Part shown: positions 26,046 through 34,431 of the stretch, piece by piece
Numbering within the stretch: position 1 is the stretch's first letter
How the letters are laid out: the number at the start of each line of letters is the position of its first letter
Assembly (NCBI GenBank): GCA_021107855.1
Contig: JAIORZ010000002.1
Span: 1-64,000, forward strand
Reading direction: 5' to 3'
DNA: 64,000 bases
Origin: an archaeon
Lineage (GTDB): Archaea > Nanobdellota > Nanobdellia > Pacearchaeales > GW2011-AR1
Notes under the pieces: model-generated
Seen by the model: the letters and a program-made list of their open reading frames with translations, nothing else
Database searches by the model: none
What the model was told of the DNA's origin: nothing
Program-made: the position numbers and the translations under genes

Positions 26046-26750
26046 CTAAGCCGCAAACTCCGCCTCGCTCACCTTCTCCTCGCCATCAACAACAACCTTC
26101 CTCTTCAAAACACCTTTCCTCTTCGCCATCTCCCTAATCTCCGCCGGTTTCAAACTCTCCATATCAGCAGGATAAACAATATCAGTCACATCAATCTCAT
26201 GCGAAACATTCACCTTCCCAAATTCCGAAACACCAAAAAACAACTCATCCAAAATCCCCTTATCCTCAGTCTTCAAAGTACAAAAATCCGGAACAGGTCC
26301 ACCCTCTTTCTCTTTGCCCGGCTTCCCGCTCGTCGGTGCCTTCGGTTTAATCTTCAAAACAAAACCATCCCCCTTAAAACTCAAAGCAAAAAACGCCTTC
26401 GGATATTTATCCATCAAAGCAAAAATCTCCTCACTATTAACTTCTCCATCGACGACGTGTTTCCTCACACCCTGAAAATTAGCAACCTTTTTCAAATCAA
26501 AATTAATTTCATCCCTCAAATCCAAAGTCGAAACAATCACACCCTTAACACTAACAACATCACCCATCTTCTCCAAACACCGTCGAACCAAAAAATTCGC
26601 ATATTCCGAACCAGCCTTCACAGCCCAATTCTTCGCCTGTCTTTTCCCTTCAAGTAAAAACTTATCACGATAAACACCCTTGCCAAACTTCAAAAAACCA
26701 ACATGCACCTCATCATCAAAAACCCCATCAAAAATTTTCTTAATAATCAT
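26046..26750 (-). CDS. Conserved-looking hypothetical protein, 234 residues
   Basis: No family recognised. A soluble alpha/beta protein with an N-terminal segment IIKKIFDGVFDDEVHVGFLKFGKG, a Lys/Pro linker (KPKAPTSGKPGKEKEGG) near residue 135 and an acidic C-terminus. Typical strand skew and an A-box upstream at about 26780 mark it as a resident gene. Confidence 0.6.
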   Translation of the reverse strand: MIIKKIFDGVFDDEVHVGFLKFGKGVYRDKFLLEGKRQAKNWAVKAGSEYANFLVRRCLEKMGDVVSVKGVIVSTLDLRDEINFDLKKVANFQGVRKHVVDGEVNSEEIFALMDKYPKAFFALSFKGDGFVLKIKPKAPTSGKPGKEKEGGPVPDFCTLKTEDKGILDELFFGVSEFGKVNVSHEIDVTDIVYPADMESLKPAEIREMAKRKGVLKRKVVVDGEEKVSEAEFAA

Positions 26751-26818
26751 CCTCTAAAAATATCATTTCCCTTTATAAAATTTCCTAAACTTTATAAGTA
26801 GCGAATACATATACTATA

Positions 26819-27835
26819 ATGGCAAACTCTAATCATGTAAAGAAGTGGGTAACTCTAGCTATTATCCTCTCTATATTCACCCTAACCTTCCTCATTCTAA
26901 AGCCAATAATCATGCCAATCATCTTCGGACTCCTCTTTGCCTACATCTTCGGTCCCGTCTATAAAAGAATCAAAGCTATAGTAAAAAACGAAAATCTAGC
27001 CGCAACCCTTCTAGTCCTCAGCCTAACCGCACTAGTCGCAGTACCAGTAATATATCTAGTCCCAGTTATAGTCAACCAAGCATTCGAAACCTACGTCATG
27101 ATTCAAAACTTAAATCTCACAGAAATTCTAGGCAATATTATAGAATCCGACGCAGTCTCAACTCTCGCAATAAACATAGACAGCATTATTGGCGCAATGT
27201 TCACCACATTCCTCACCCAATTCAAAGACATGTTAGTCAACCTACCCACCCTAATATTCCAATTCGCAGTCTTCCTATTTACCTTCTTCTTCGCAACACG
27301 AGACGCAGAGAAGTTACAAAAATACATAAGTTCACTCTCTCCATTCCCAAAAGCGACAGAAGAAAGATTTCTAAAAGAGTTCCGAGGAATTACAAACGCA
27401 ATAATCTTCGGGCAAGTCTTCATCGGAATCATTCAAGGTCTCGCACTCGGAGCAGGATTATTTTTCCTAGGAGTCCCAAAAGTACTCGTCCTAACCTTCA
27501 TCGCAATGATAGTGTCAATGATTCCAGTCCTCGGCTCATGGCTCGTCTGGTTACCAACCAGCATCTTCCTCTTAATGACCGGTCAAGCATTCGCAGGAAT
27601 CTTCCTAATTCTATACGGCGGTCTCTTCGTCTCATCAATTGACAACCTACTCAGACCCTACATCCTCTCCAAAAGATCAACCCTCCCAATAGCTCTAAGT
27701 CTAATCGGAACAATCGGCGGACTCTTCTACTTCGGAATCATCGGACTAGTACTAGGACCTCTAATTATCGCATACACACTAATCATCATAGAATTCTACC
27801 GCCAAGGAAAATTAAAAGACCTATTCAGCAAGTAA
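26819..27835 (+). CDS. AI-2E family (TqsA/PerM-like) transporter
   Basis: 338 residues with eight TM helices. It has the family features: paired N-terminal helices with IIMPIIFGLLFAYIFGP, a long amphipathic region (residues 80-150), LPTLIFQFAVFLFTFFFATRD and the conserved C-terminal GLVLGPLIIAYTL. Members of AI-2E export diverse small molecules or exchange ions; true AI-2 transport is unlikely to apply to archaea. Start ATG 26819 is leaderless with ctttataag upstream. The next gene begins 7 nt on. Confidence 0.85.
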   Translation: MANSNHVKKWVTLAIILSIFTLTFLILKPIIMPIIFGLLFAYIFGPVYKRIKAIVKNENLAATLLVLSLTALVAVPVIYLVPVIVNQAFETYVMIQNLNLTEILGNIIESDAVSTLAINIDSIIGAMFTTFLTQFKDMLVNLPTLIFQFAVFLFTFFFATRDAEKLQKYISSLSPFPKATEERFLKEFRGITNAIIFGQVFIGIIQGLALGAGLFFLGVPKVLVLTFIAMIVSMIPVLGSWLVWLPTSIFLLMTGQAFAGIFLILYGGLFVSSIDNLLRPYILSKRSTLPIALSLIGTIGGLFYFGIIGLVLGPLIIAYTLIIIEFYRQGKLKDLFSK

Positions 27836-27842
27836 TAAATCA

Positions 27843-29318
27843 ATGAAACTAAAAGTAAAGAACTTCAACTGGTATGCCGGTCACCCAGTAGTAATCCTAA
27901 CTGACAAAACCGCGAAAGAAATGAACGTTTTCGTGGACGACAGAATAGCAATAACAGCATCAAATAAAAAAATCTATGCAGTAGTAGACATTTTCTCAAA
28001 ACTAGTAAAAAACAAAGAAATAGGAATCTCCCACGAATTAAATAGAGTTTTAAAAGTAAAAACCGGGGACAAAGTCGAGGTCACAGTTTCCGAAACGTCC
28101 GACGCATCTTTCCTAATCAAGAAAAAAATAAAAGGAGAATCCCTTTCCCAAAAAGAGCTAGAAATTATAATATCAGAAATCGTACACAACAACCTAACCA
28201 ATTCAGAAATCGCATTTTTCACAGCAGCAGAAAAGCTCAACGGAATGAATTTTGAAGAAATAATTTCTTTAACAAAAGCAATGGTAAAAACCGGCGCAAG
28301 ATTAAAATTCAAAGGAAAATATACCGCAAATAAACATTGCATCGGAGGAGTCGCGGGGAATAGAACAACTCCAATCACAGTAGCAATTTGCGCATCCGTC
28401 GGGCTAACCCTTCCAAAAACTTCTTCTCGAGCAATAACCTCTGCCTCAGGAACAGCCGACGTGATAGAAACAATTTCAAACGTAGAACTCCCATTAAAAA
28501 AAATCATAAAAATCGTCAACAACAAAAAAGCCTGCCTAGCATGGGGAGGCTCCCTCGGACTCGCTCCTTCCGACGACAAAATCATCCAAGTCGAACGACT
28601 CCTGAATCTCGACATCGAATCACAACTCCTAGCATCAGTCATGTCAAAAAAAATAGCAACTGGCGCAAAACACATTCTAATCGATATCCCATACGGACAC
28701 GGCTCAAAAATAGAAGATTTAAAAAATGCGAAAAGTCTCGGAAGAAAATTCTACAAAATAGCAAAACGTTTCAATCTCAAGATGAAAGTCGTTTACACCG
28801 ACGGAACTCAACCAATAGGAGATGGGTTCGGACCAGTCCTAGAAATGATTGACATCATAAAAGTTTTCAAAAGCGAAGGTCCCGAAGACTTAAAAGAAAA
28901 ATCAATATACCTCGCAGCCGAACTAATAAAACTCTGCAGAATAAAAAACGCCAAAACCAAAGCTCGAGATGCCCTAGAATCAGGAAAAGCCTACGAAAAA
29001 TTCAAAGAAATAGTCAACGCACAAAACGGGAAAAACAACTTCGATAAAAAAATCAAAGAATTAAAATTAGCCAAATTCAAAAAAATCATCCCAGCAAAAA
29101 AATCAGGACGAATAACCAAAATAAGCAACAAAGGAGCAAACTCACTCTGCAGAATTCTCGGAACTCCAGAAACAATATCCGCTGGAGTCTACCTCCACAA
29201 GCATCTCGAAAAAATAAAAAAAGGCGAACCACTTCTAACTCTCTACACAGAGTCCAAAGTCAAAATGAAAGACGCCCTAAAATTTCTAGAAGAATTCAAA
29301 CCAATTAAAATCAGATAA
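27843..29318 (+). CDS. deoA: AMP phosphorylase (archaeal DeoA-like)
   Basis: 491 residues, of which about 80 N-terminal are the extra domain that separates archaeal AMP phosphorylase from shorter thymidine phosphorylases. The phosphate loop and ribose site appear in KHCIGGVAGNRTTP and SSRAITSASGTADVIE. It converts AMP plus phosphate to adenine and ribose-1,5-bisphosphate, the substrate of the isomerase encoded at 5527. Together they make ribulose-1,5-bisphosphate for type III RuBisCO, if that gene exists elsewhere in the genome. The 3' end overlaps the cyclophilin gene by 8 nt. Confidence 0.92.
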   Translation: MKLKVKNFNWYAGHPVVILTDKTAKEMNVFVDDRIAITASNKKIYAVVDIFSKLVKNKEIGISHELNRVLKVKTGDKVEVTVSETSDASFLIKKKIKGESLSQKELEIIISEIVHNNLTNSEIAFFTAAEKLNGMNFEEIISLTKAMVKTGARLKFKGKYTANKHCIGGVAGNRTTPITVAICASVGLTLPKTSSRAITSASGTADVIETISNVELPLKKIIKIVNNKKACLAWGGSLGLAPSDDKIIQVERLLNLDIESQLLASVMSKKIATGAKHILIDIPYGHGSKIEDLKNAKSLGRKFYKIAKRFNLKMKVVYTDGTQPIGDGFGPVLEMIDIIKVFKSEGPEDLKEKSIYLAAELIKLCRIKNAKTKARDALESGKAYEKFKEIVNAQNGKNNFDKKIKELKLAKFKKIIPAKKSGRITKISNKGANSLCRILGTPETISAGVYLHKHLEKIKKGEPLLTLYTESKVKMKDALKFLEEFKPIKIR

Positions 29319-29913
29319 CCATTGCCTTCAAAATCACAACATCCTCAACCGGCCGAGCCCCAGCACCAACAGCAACCTTAGCAATCTTATCCACAACATC
29401 CATTCCCTCAACAACCTCACCAAAAACCGGATGCTTACTAGTCAAAGGCTCCTTATCATAATCCAAGCGAGAATTATCAATCAAATTAATAAAAAACTGA
29501 CTCGACCCAGTATTCGGTCCAGCATTAGCCATCGAAATCGTCCCCCTAACATTAGAATGCCCAGGCACAAACTCATCCTTAATCTTCGGAATCTTCGGGT
29601 CACCCATCCCAGTCCCAGTCGGGTCACCTCCCTGAATCATAAAATCATCAATCACCCGATGAAAAATAACCCCATCATAAGTCCCAGCCTCGACCAATTC
29701 CTTAAAATTCCCAGCAGTCACCGGCATGTCCCCATACAACTCAATCACAATATCCCCATGATTCGTCTCCAACTTAACTTTCACATTTCCCATATTTTTA
29801 TCAATGTTGTCAAACATCTTCATAACAAACAACGTAAACAAAACAACCAAAACCACACTTAAAAATATTGCCACATCTTTCCTCTTCAAAATCTTAACAA
29901 TATGTTTCTTCAT
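29311..29913 (-). CDS. Membrane-anchored cyclophilin-type peptidyl-prolyl isomerase
   Basis: 200 residues from ATG 29913 (MKKHIVKILKRKD). A single N-terminal TM (VAIFLSVVLVVLFTLFVMK) anchors a cyclophilin domain facing outward. Catalytic motifs FHRVIDDFMIQGGDPTGTG and SSQFFINLID are intact. Probably a foldase for exported proteins, of which this genome has many. Confidence 0.93.
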   Translation of the reverse strand: MKKHIVKILKRKDVAIFLSVVLVVLFTLFVMKMFDNIDKNMGNVKVKLETNHGDIVIELYGDMPVTAGNFKELVEAGTYDGVIFHRVIDDFMIQGGDPTGTGMGDPKIPKIKDEFVPGHSNVRGTISMANAGPNTGSSQFFINLIDNSRLDYDKEPLTSKHPVFGEVVEGMDVVDKIAKVAVGAGARPVEDVVILKAMVI

Positions 29914-29935
29914 GTTTTCTACTACCAGCCCCAAT

Positions 29936-30532
29936 TTAAAAATCCTTCCTCAACACTATCTCCTCATCACCCAAAATAATCAAACTGCAATAATTCTCAT
30001 TACACCCAACAGCCCCACCACTATATTTCTCCAACTTAACTATATTCTTAATAAAATAGATACGATTGAATTCTTCCTTGAAACCCTTAATGTCCCGACC
30101 CCCCAGAGAATAAATATTAGTATAATGAACAGAAGCCTCAGTCAAACCAATCCTATTCTCAATAAATTCATTCCTCTCAGGCGCCTGCCTAAACAATAAA
30201 GCATCCTTATCCTTCCTGTTCGCCATATCCAAAGCGACTATATACACATCATAAGAAAAATCTAAAGCAGAAAGATTATTCGCGACACGAAACTCATTAA
30301 CATAATCAAACGCCTCTTCTGAAAGAGCATCCGCACGAAGAATAATCTCTTCCCTCTCTTCAATCTCCTCGCTCTCCAACGAACCAAGATTCTGAATAAT
30401 CGAATAACCCAGAACCAAGAAAATCAACACCAACACAATAAGCACCCCAGCAATAAATTTCTCAGATTTCACCAATTTCAACAAATCCCCTTCCACCTTC
30501 TCCTCCTCCTTCTTAACAGCCTTCTTAGCCAT
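29936..30532 (-). CDS. Membrane-anchored protein with a divergent CAP/SCP-like domain
   Basis: 198 residues from ATG 30532. A charged cytosolic start, one TM (IAGVLIVLVLIFLVLGYSII), then an external domain. The stretch YVNEFRVANNLSALDFSYDV followed by ALDMANR resembles the start of CAP/SCP (PF00188) domains, but the active-site His residues are not obvious. Similarity is by eye only; it may be an unrelated envelope protein. Confidence 0.55.
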   Translation of the reverse strand: MAKKAVKKEEEKVEGDLLKLVKSEKFIAGVLIVLVLIFLVLGYSIIQNLGSLESEEIEEREEIILRADALSEEAFDYVNEFRVANNLSALDFSYDVYIVALDMANRKDKDALLFRQAPERNEFIENRIGLTEASVHYTNIYSLGGRDIKGFKEEFNRIYFIKNIVKLEKYSGGAVGCNENYCSLIILGDEEIVLRKDF

Positions 30533-30647
30533 AACACTCACCAGCTAAACAAATTTAAAAACCTTTCCAACTCCAAATTGCGAATAGTCCAGGTTCGATT
30601 CACCAACGCAGACAAACTTAAAAACCAAATCTCTCTTCACCTATCAA

Positions 30648-30728
30648 GCCTGTATCGCATAATGGTATTGCACTGGACTTGAAATCCAGGCCCTTCGGGG
30701 CATCCCAGTTCGATTCTGGGTACAGGCG
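30648..30728 (+). tRNA. tRNA-Ser (anticodon TGA)
   Basis: Acceptor GCCTGTA pairs with TACAGGC, discriminator G. Anticodon stem CTGGA/TCCAG with loop CTTGAAA gives UGA. The long variable arm GCCCTTCGGGGC and T-arm CCCAG-TTCGATT-CTGGG confirm a class II serine tRNA. CCA is not encoded. Promoter aacttaaaaacc about 35 nt upstream. Confidence 0.93.
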
Positions 30729-30729
30729 T

Positions 30730-30809
30730 GCTCGTATCGCATAATGGTATTGCACGCGGCTCGAACCCGCGGCCCTTTGGGCATCCCCGTTCGATTCGGG
30801 GTACGAGCG
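30730..30809 (+). tRNA. tRNA-Ser (anticodon CGA)
   Basis: Begins one base after the preceding tRNA. Acceptor GCTCGTA/TACGAGC, discriminator G; anticodon stem CGCGG/CCGCG with loop CTCGAAC (CGA); variable arm GCCCTTTGGGC; T-arm CCCCG-TTCGATT-CGGGG. Its D-arm region is identical to that of the neighbour, so the pair likely arose by tandem duplication. Confidence 0.92.
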
Positions 30810-30851
30810 TAGTCTAGATAAATTTATTAACAAAATAAAGCAACCATTACT

Positions 30852-31472
30852 ATGATAGGTACTAACAAATGTCCTAATTGTGGAGAAAATAAAAAGCCAT
30901 GGTTTCCATTATGTTGGAAATGTTCTGAAAAAGAAAAAAATAAACCCATATGTGAAAAATGTGGAAAACATACTTCTAATGGAAAGCCTCTTTGTTTGGA
31001 TTGCTGGAAAGAAAAAGAAGAAGCAAAGAAGGAAATAAAAAAAGTAGATTATGTCAAAAAAACAAAAGTTAAAGACTATAAGAAAAACTTTGAAAGTGGA
31101 AAAATCTACGATTCACCTTTCGGAAAAGTTAGATCAAAAAGTGAATTAATTATTGCCATATTTCTACATGCAAATGACTTTAAAAAAATCGAGTATGAAA
31201 AGACATTATTCATTAATGATGTTTATTACAAGCCAGATTTTATTATCCAAGAAGATAATAAAACTGTAATTTTAGAGCATTTTGGAATGAGTGGAGATGA
31301 GGATTACGATAAAAACATGGAGCATAAAAAAGAAATATTCACAAAATATTGCAAGGAAAATGAAGGTATCGAATTTATTTATACTACCGAAGAAGACATT
31401 AAAAACATTAAAGACAAATTAGGTTATAGATTCAATAAAAATACTTCTATACATAGAGATATGTGGAACTGA
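30852..31472 (+). CDS. Zinc-ribbon plus PD-(D/E)xK nuclease-like protein
   Basis: 206 residues. The N-terminal 60 residues hold three CxxC pairs (CPNCGE, CWKC, CEKCG and CLDC), i.e. tandem zinc ribbons. After a charged linker, residues 95-205 show the order expected of a restriction-like fold as in the nuclease domain of UvrD-like helicases: GKVRSKSELIIA, then YKPDFII, then TVILEHFGM. Strongly AT-rich and balanced, unlike most of the window, and directly downstream of tandem tRNA-Ser genes, a typical integration site. Probably acquired; its substrate and partners are unknown. Confidence 0.68.
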   Translation: MIGTNKCPNCGENKKPWFPLCWKCSEKEKNKPICEKCGKHTSNGKPLCLDCWKEKEEAKKEIKKVDYVKKTKVKDYKKNFESGKIYDSPFGKVRSKSELIIAIFLHANDFKKIEYEKTLFINDVYYKPDFIIQEDNKTVILEHFGMSGDEDYDKNMEHKKEIFTKYCKENEGIEFIYTTEEDIKNIKDKLGYRFNKNTSIHRDMWN

Positions 31473-31615
31473 TTAGAAATATCAGGAATTATAAATAAAA
31501 TCTCCACAAAAAACCCCCAACCCAAACCAACCCCATCATCCGTCGCCAAGCCAACCAGACCTCGCTACCCAGTCTACCTTCAGTCGCTCAAAACCCAATT
31601 CAGTCGCCAATTCTA

Positions 31616-31675
31616 CAAACAAAAATTTTAACTGCAGGTGTCCTCTGGACGGCAGTATTAAGGAATTTTTGTTTG
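31616..31675 (-). ncRNA. Structured hairpin element, copy 1 (3' of the uL1-uL10-P1 operon)
   Basis: 60 nt lying about 70 nt after the P1 stop. A 12-bp perfect outer stem (31616-31627 with 31664-31675), a middle stem ACTGC/GCAGT and an inner hairpin GTCC-TCT-GGAC. A second copy at 37217 keeps the loops and inner hairpin but changes both other stems with full compensation. It could be a terminator or 3' processing element, or a small RNA. No known family recognised. Strand is given as that of the upstream genes. Confidence 0.6.
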
Positions 31676-31743
31676 CCTTATATCGTGAGCGATAGCTCAC
31701 CCGACTAAAAGGGTACACGTCTGAGGGAAATATTTCCCTGAGA

Positions 31744-32037
31744 CTATCCAAACAACGAAGCCAAACCTTCAGCCGCTTCAGCCTTTGGTTCTTCTTTCTT
31801 CTTCTCTTCCTTTGGTGCCTCAGCAGGCGCATCCCCAGAGCTAGCAGCCGGAGCCGCAGCAACAGACGCATTCGCCAACTTGTCAGCGATATCAACACCA
31901 CTCAAAGACGCCACCATTACCTTAACCTTCGCTTCGTCAACCTTAGCGCCAGTCGCGGAAATAACAGCCTTCAAGTTAGCTTCGTCGATATCCTTGCCAA
32001 CCTTGTGCAACAAAAGAGCCGCATATGTGTATTCCAT
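31744..32037 (-). CDS. rpl12: Ribosomal stalk protein P1 (aL12)
   Basis: 97 residues. Helical N-terminal dimerisation domain ([19 protein letters not shown]), then an Ala/Pro hinge and the acidic C-terminal tail ending GLASLFG, which recruits translational GTPases. The same C-terminal end occurs in uL10, as normal. Its ATG directly follows the stop of an inserted orphan gene. Confidence 0.95.
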   Translation of the reverse strand: MEYTYAALLLHKVGKDIDEANLKAVISATGAKVDEAKVKVMVASLSGVDIADKLANASVAAAPAASSGDAPAEAPKEEKKKEEPKAEAAEGLASLFG

Positions 32038-32322
32038 TTATTCCTTTTCCTCCGAAGTATTTACTCCTTCAGTATTCAATGTTGAAACAAGTATATCTTT
32101 AGACCCAAGTGCAGCTTCTAGTTTTCTCATTTTTATTCTAGTTAATTCTAATTCAGAAGTCACCTCTCCAACGAGATATTTCCGAGCAATATCTTCGGCC
32201 TTTTCAAGAGTTGCTCCAGCATCAGGTTGTTTCCCCGCATAATAAACCACGTATTGACTCCCAAATTGAATTATATTACACCCCAGTCCACAAACTGAAT
32301 ATTTTTTAGAAACATAACTCAT
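32038..32322 (-). CDS. Orphan small protein wedged between uL10 and P1
   Basis: 94 residues; ATG 32322 abuts the uL10 TAG and its TAA abuts the P1 ATG. N-terminal part is beta-like with CGLGC, and the second half a helix (TSELELTRIKMRKLEAALG) ending in an acidic tail. No family recognised. It interrupts the otherwise near-universal uL10-P1 neighbour pair. Confidence 0.75.
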   Translation of the reverse strand: MSYVSKKYSVCGLGCNIIQFGSQYVVYYAGKQPDAGATLEKAEDIARKYLVGEVTSELELTRIKMRKLEAALGSKDILVSTLNTEGVNTSEEKE

Positions 32323-33219
32323 CTACCCAAACAAACTAGCAAGACCCGCAGCGGATTCTTCCTTAGCCTCCTCCTTTACTTCTTCCTTCTTCTCCTCAAC
32401 CGGCGCTTCCTCAGCAACAGCTTCCACAACAGGCTCCGGCTCTCCACTAACAATCCGACTAATCACACCCCCATGAGCCTTAGCCTTCCCCAATATAGAA
32501 TCCAAAGTCTCCGAATTAACAATCCCCAACTCAACAGCAAAAGCAAACCCTCGCCCACAAGCATACTCCAAGTCAGCCAAAGCCGCATCCTTATCAATCA
32601 CAATATCAACATAAACCTTCTTCACGTCCCCATCAAAGGCAGCAACAGGCTCGACACCAACCTCAAACGGAATAATATCCAACTTAGCCATAATCGAAGC
32701 AGCGTTCTCACTAATCTCCTTCCCTTCCTTAACAATTACCTTATCCTGCATAACCGCAATCTTCCCATTCTCAACCTTAGGTGCAAGCCCAACAGCACTC
32801 AAAGCAGAAATATCAGGACCAGGCAACAACTCGGTAGGACCAGCCTTAACCTCAATATCAAACGGAGCAATCATCCCAGCCTTCGCCTTCGCCGGACTCT
32901 TCTCATCAGCCAAAATCCCAGAAATCACAAAAGCATCCTCGTCGCTAAACAACATAGCAGTCGAATCCTCAACATACGGAATCAAATCATCCAACTCCTT
33001 AACCTTATTAGCCTCCAAAGCAAAATTAACCAAATTCTTTTTCACAACCTGAATCTTCGCCTTCCTCCTCAACTTCTTCTTAATATCCTGAAACTGCGCC
33101 GACGGCAAACCCTTAATAGAGATAATCATAACAGTCTTCTTCTTCAACAACTCAGCCAATTCCTTAACCTTCGCCTTTTTCACGTCGCTGACATGCGTCG
33201 TGGTATCATTCGCATTCAT
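32323..33219 (-). CDS. rpl10: Ribosomal stalk protein uL10 (P0)
   Basis: 298 residues. Contains the rRNA-binding N-terminal domain (IISIKGLPSAQFQDIKKKLR), the archaeal-specific insertion domain, P1-binding helices and a C-terminal acidic tail ending AAGLASLFG. Overlaps uL1 by 4 nt. Confidence 0.96.
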   Translation of the reverse strand: MNANDTTTHVSDVKKAKVKELAELLKKKTVMIISIKGLPSAQFQDIKKKLRRKAKIQVVKKNLVNFALEANKVKELDDLIPYVEDSTAMLFSDEDAFVISGILADEKSPAKAKAGMIAPFDIEVKAGPTELLPGPDISALSAVGLAPKVENGKIAVMQDKVIVKEGKEISENAASIMAKLDIIPFEVGVEPVAAFDGDVKKVYVDIVIDKDAALADLEYACGRGFAFAVELGIVNSETLDSILGKAKAHGGVISRIVSGEPEPVVEAVAEEAPVEEKKEEVKEEAKEESAAGLASLFG

Positions 33220-33839
33220 TTTCTCTCCACAACAACAACCGGCTTAGTCATCGTAAATTTAACCAAAACATCCTTAACATTATCCCGACCCCGAGGCAAC
33301 TTCTTCTCAAGCTCCTTAGCCGCAGCATCAACATTCGCAGCCAACTCCTCGTCCTTCATGCTCTCCTTCCCGACACAAACCTTAACCGACATCTCCTTAT
33401 TCTTAACCCTAATCGCCTTCTTCATCTTATCAACCATAGCCTTAACCATCTCGTCACTCTCCTGAGGAACAATCCCAGCCAAAGGCGACGGCATCTTATT
33501 CATCGGACCAAAAACCCGACCAAACTTCGTCGCGACCTTACCCATCATCGGCGCAACAGCCAAAAACGCATCATACTTCTTCGCCAATTTCTTCAAATCC
33601 TTCAACTCCTTATACTTCACAAAATCCTCCTCGGTAATCGTGTCAACAAGCTTACTCCTCTTAACAAAAAACGCAGCCAACTTCCTAGGCAAACCATACG
33701 GCACAAAAATAAAAGTATTCAAAGCCTCACGCCTCACATCAAAATTCTTCAAATTCACAATCAGGTCCACCGACTGGTCAAACTTCCGTTTCCTTTCCTT
33801 TCTCAGTTCCCCAATAGCCTTTATCGTTTCCATGTTCAT
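33216..33839 (-). CDS. rpl1: Ribosomal protein uL1
   Basis: 207 residues, forming the mobile L1 stalk. Two-domain pattern with GPMNKMPSPLAGIVP in domain II and the C-terminal VLVKFTMTKPVVVV. First gene of the uL1-uL10-P1 operon; archaeal L1 is a known autogenous repressor in methanogens, and an inverted repeat lies in its leader. Confidence 0.95.
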   Translation of the reverse strand: MNMETIKAIGELRKERKRKFDQSVDLIVNLKNFDVRREALNTFIFVPYGLPRKLAAFFVKRSKLVDTITEEDFVKYKELKDLKKLAKKYDAFLAVAPMMGKVATKFGRVFGPMNKMPSPLAGIVPQESDEMVKAMVDKMKKAIRVKNKEMSVKVCVGKESMKDEELAANVDAAAKELEKKLPRGRDNVKDVLVKFTMTKPVVVVERK

Positions 33840-33842
33840 AAA

Positions 33843-33882
33843 ACTGTTAGAATTATTTCGGATTACTCCTCCTACTAACAGT
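33843..33882 (-). promoter_or_regulatory. Inverted repeat in the uL1 leader
   Basis: ACTGTTAG (33843-33850) and CTAACAGT (33875-33882) form an 8-bp stem immediately upstream of the uL1 start; the 24-nt loop contains GGAGGAG. With the A-box gttttataaac about 60 nt upstream, this gives a leader of roughly 40-50 nt. It could be an L1 control site or sequester the SD-like sequence. Confidence 0.42.
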
Positions 33883-33981
33883 AGTATTAATCAATCAAAA
33901 TTTTAGTTTATAAAACTTACCTTTCTCAATTTTTAACAACAGCACAATAATAATTAAATACCCAACTCAATTAAAATCAAA

Positions 33982-34335
33982 ATGGAACTCGTAGCACTCC
34001 TCTCAACCGGCAAAGGAACATGGGGACAAGTCGCAGGACTAATCCAAAAAGGCGAATGGGAAAAAGTCATCGTAGTCGGCCCACCCTTCGCAAAAGATTT
34101 CACAGTCCAAAACGAACCCTTCGATTTCATAGAATTCGACCCCAACAAATCCCTAATCCAACTCAAAAAAGAACTCTCCACCAAGCTCAAAGGCAAATTC
34201 CAAGGACTAGAAGTCGCACTCTCAATTGCATCCGGCAACGGGAAAGAACACATGGCACTCCAGTCCGCACTTCTGAACCTCCCAGTCGGGGTTCGATTTA
34301 CAGCGCTGACTAAAGACGGGATAATAATGTTGTAA
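33982..34335 (+). CDS. Hypothetical 117-residue alpha/beta protein
   Basis: Starts MELVALLSTGKGTWGQVAGL: a strand, a Gly/Ser/Thr loop and a helix, as in a Rossmann-like fold. Later IVVGPPFAKDF and SIASGNGKEHMALQSALL repeat strand-loop-helix. It vaguely recalls CARF-type nucleotide-binding domains, but I cannot assign a family. Divergent from uL1 and convergent with taw1. Confidence 0.6.
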   Translation: MELVALLSTGKGTWGQVAGLIQKGEWEKVIVVGPPFAKDFTVQNEPFDFIEFDPNKSLIQLKKELSTKLKGKFQGLEVALSIASGNGKEHMALQSALLNLPVGVRFTALTKDGIIML

Positions 34336-34349
34336 TCTTCAATCCAACC

Positions 34350-34395
34350 TTCCATAAGAAATGCAGCGTCGAAGACGATGCAATTTTTTATGGAA
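34350..34395. terminator. Long hairpin between convergent genes
   Basis: TTCCATAA (34350-34357) pairs with TTATGGAA (34388-34395); inside, GCA-G-CGTC pairs with GACG-A-TGC around a GAA loop. The stem is almost continuous over 46 nt and sits midway between two gene ends (34335 and 34432), fitting a bidirectional terminator or 3'-end stabiliser. Confidence 0.5.
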
Positions 34396-34431
34396 ACAAA
34401 TACCCAATCCCAAATACCCAATCCCTTATCT

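Noticed and set aside
30576-30613. tRNA-like fragment with GGTTCGATTC before the tandem tRNA-Ser genes
   Set aside because: Only a 3-bp T-stem can form and no 5' half is found; it is at best a decayed remnant, too weak to annotate.
34399-34426. Tandem aaatacccaatccc repeat
   Set aside because: Only two 14-nt units at the end of the taw1 region; likely simple slippage with no sign of function.
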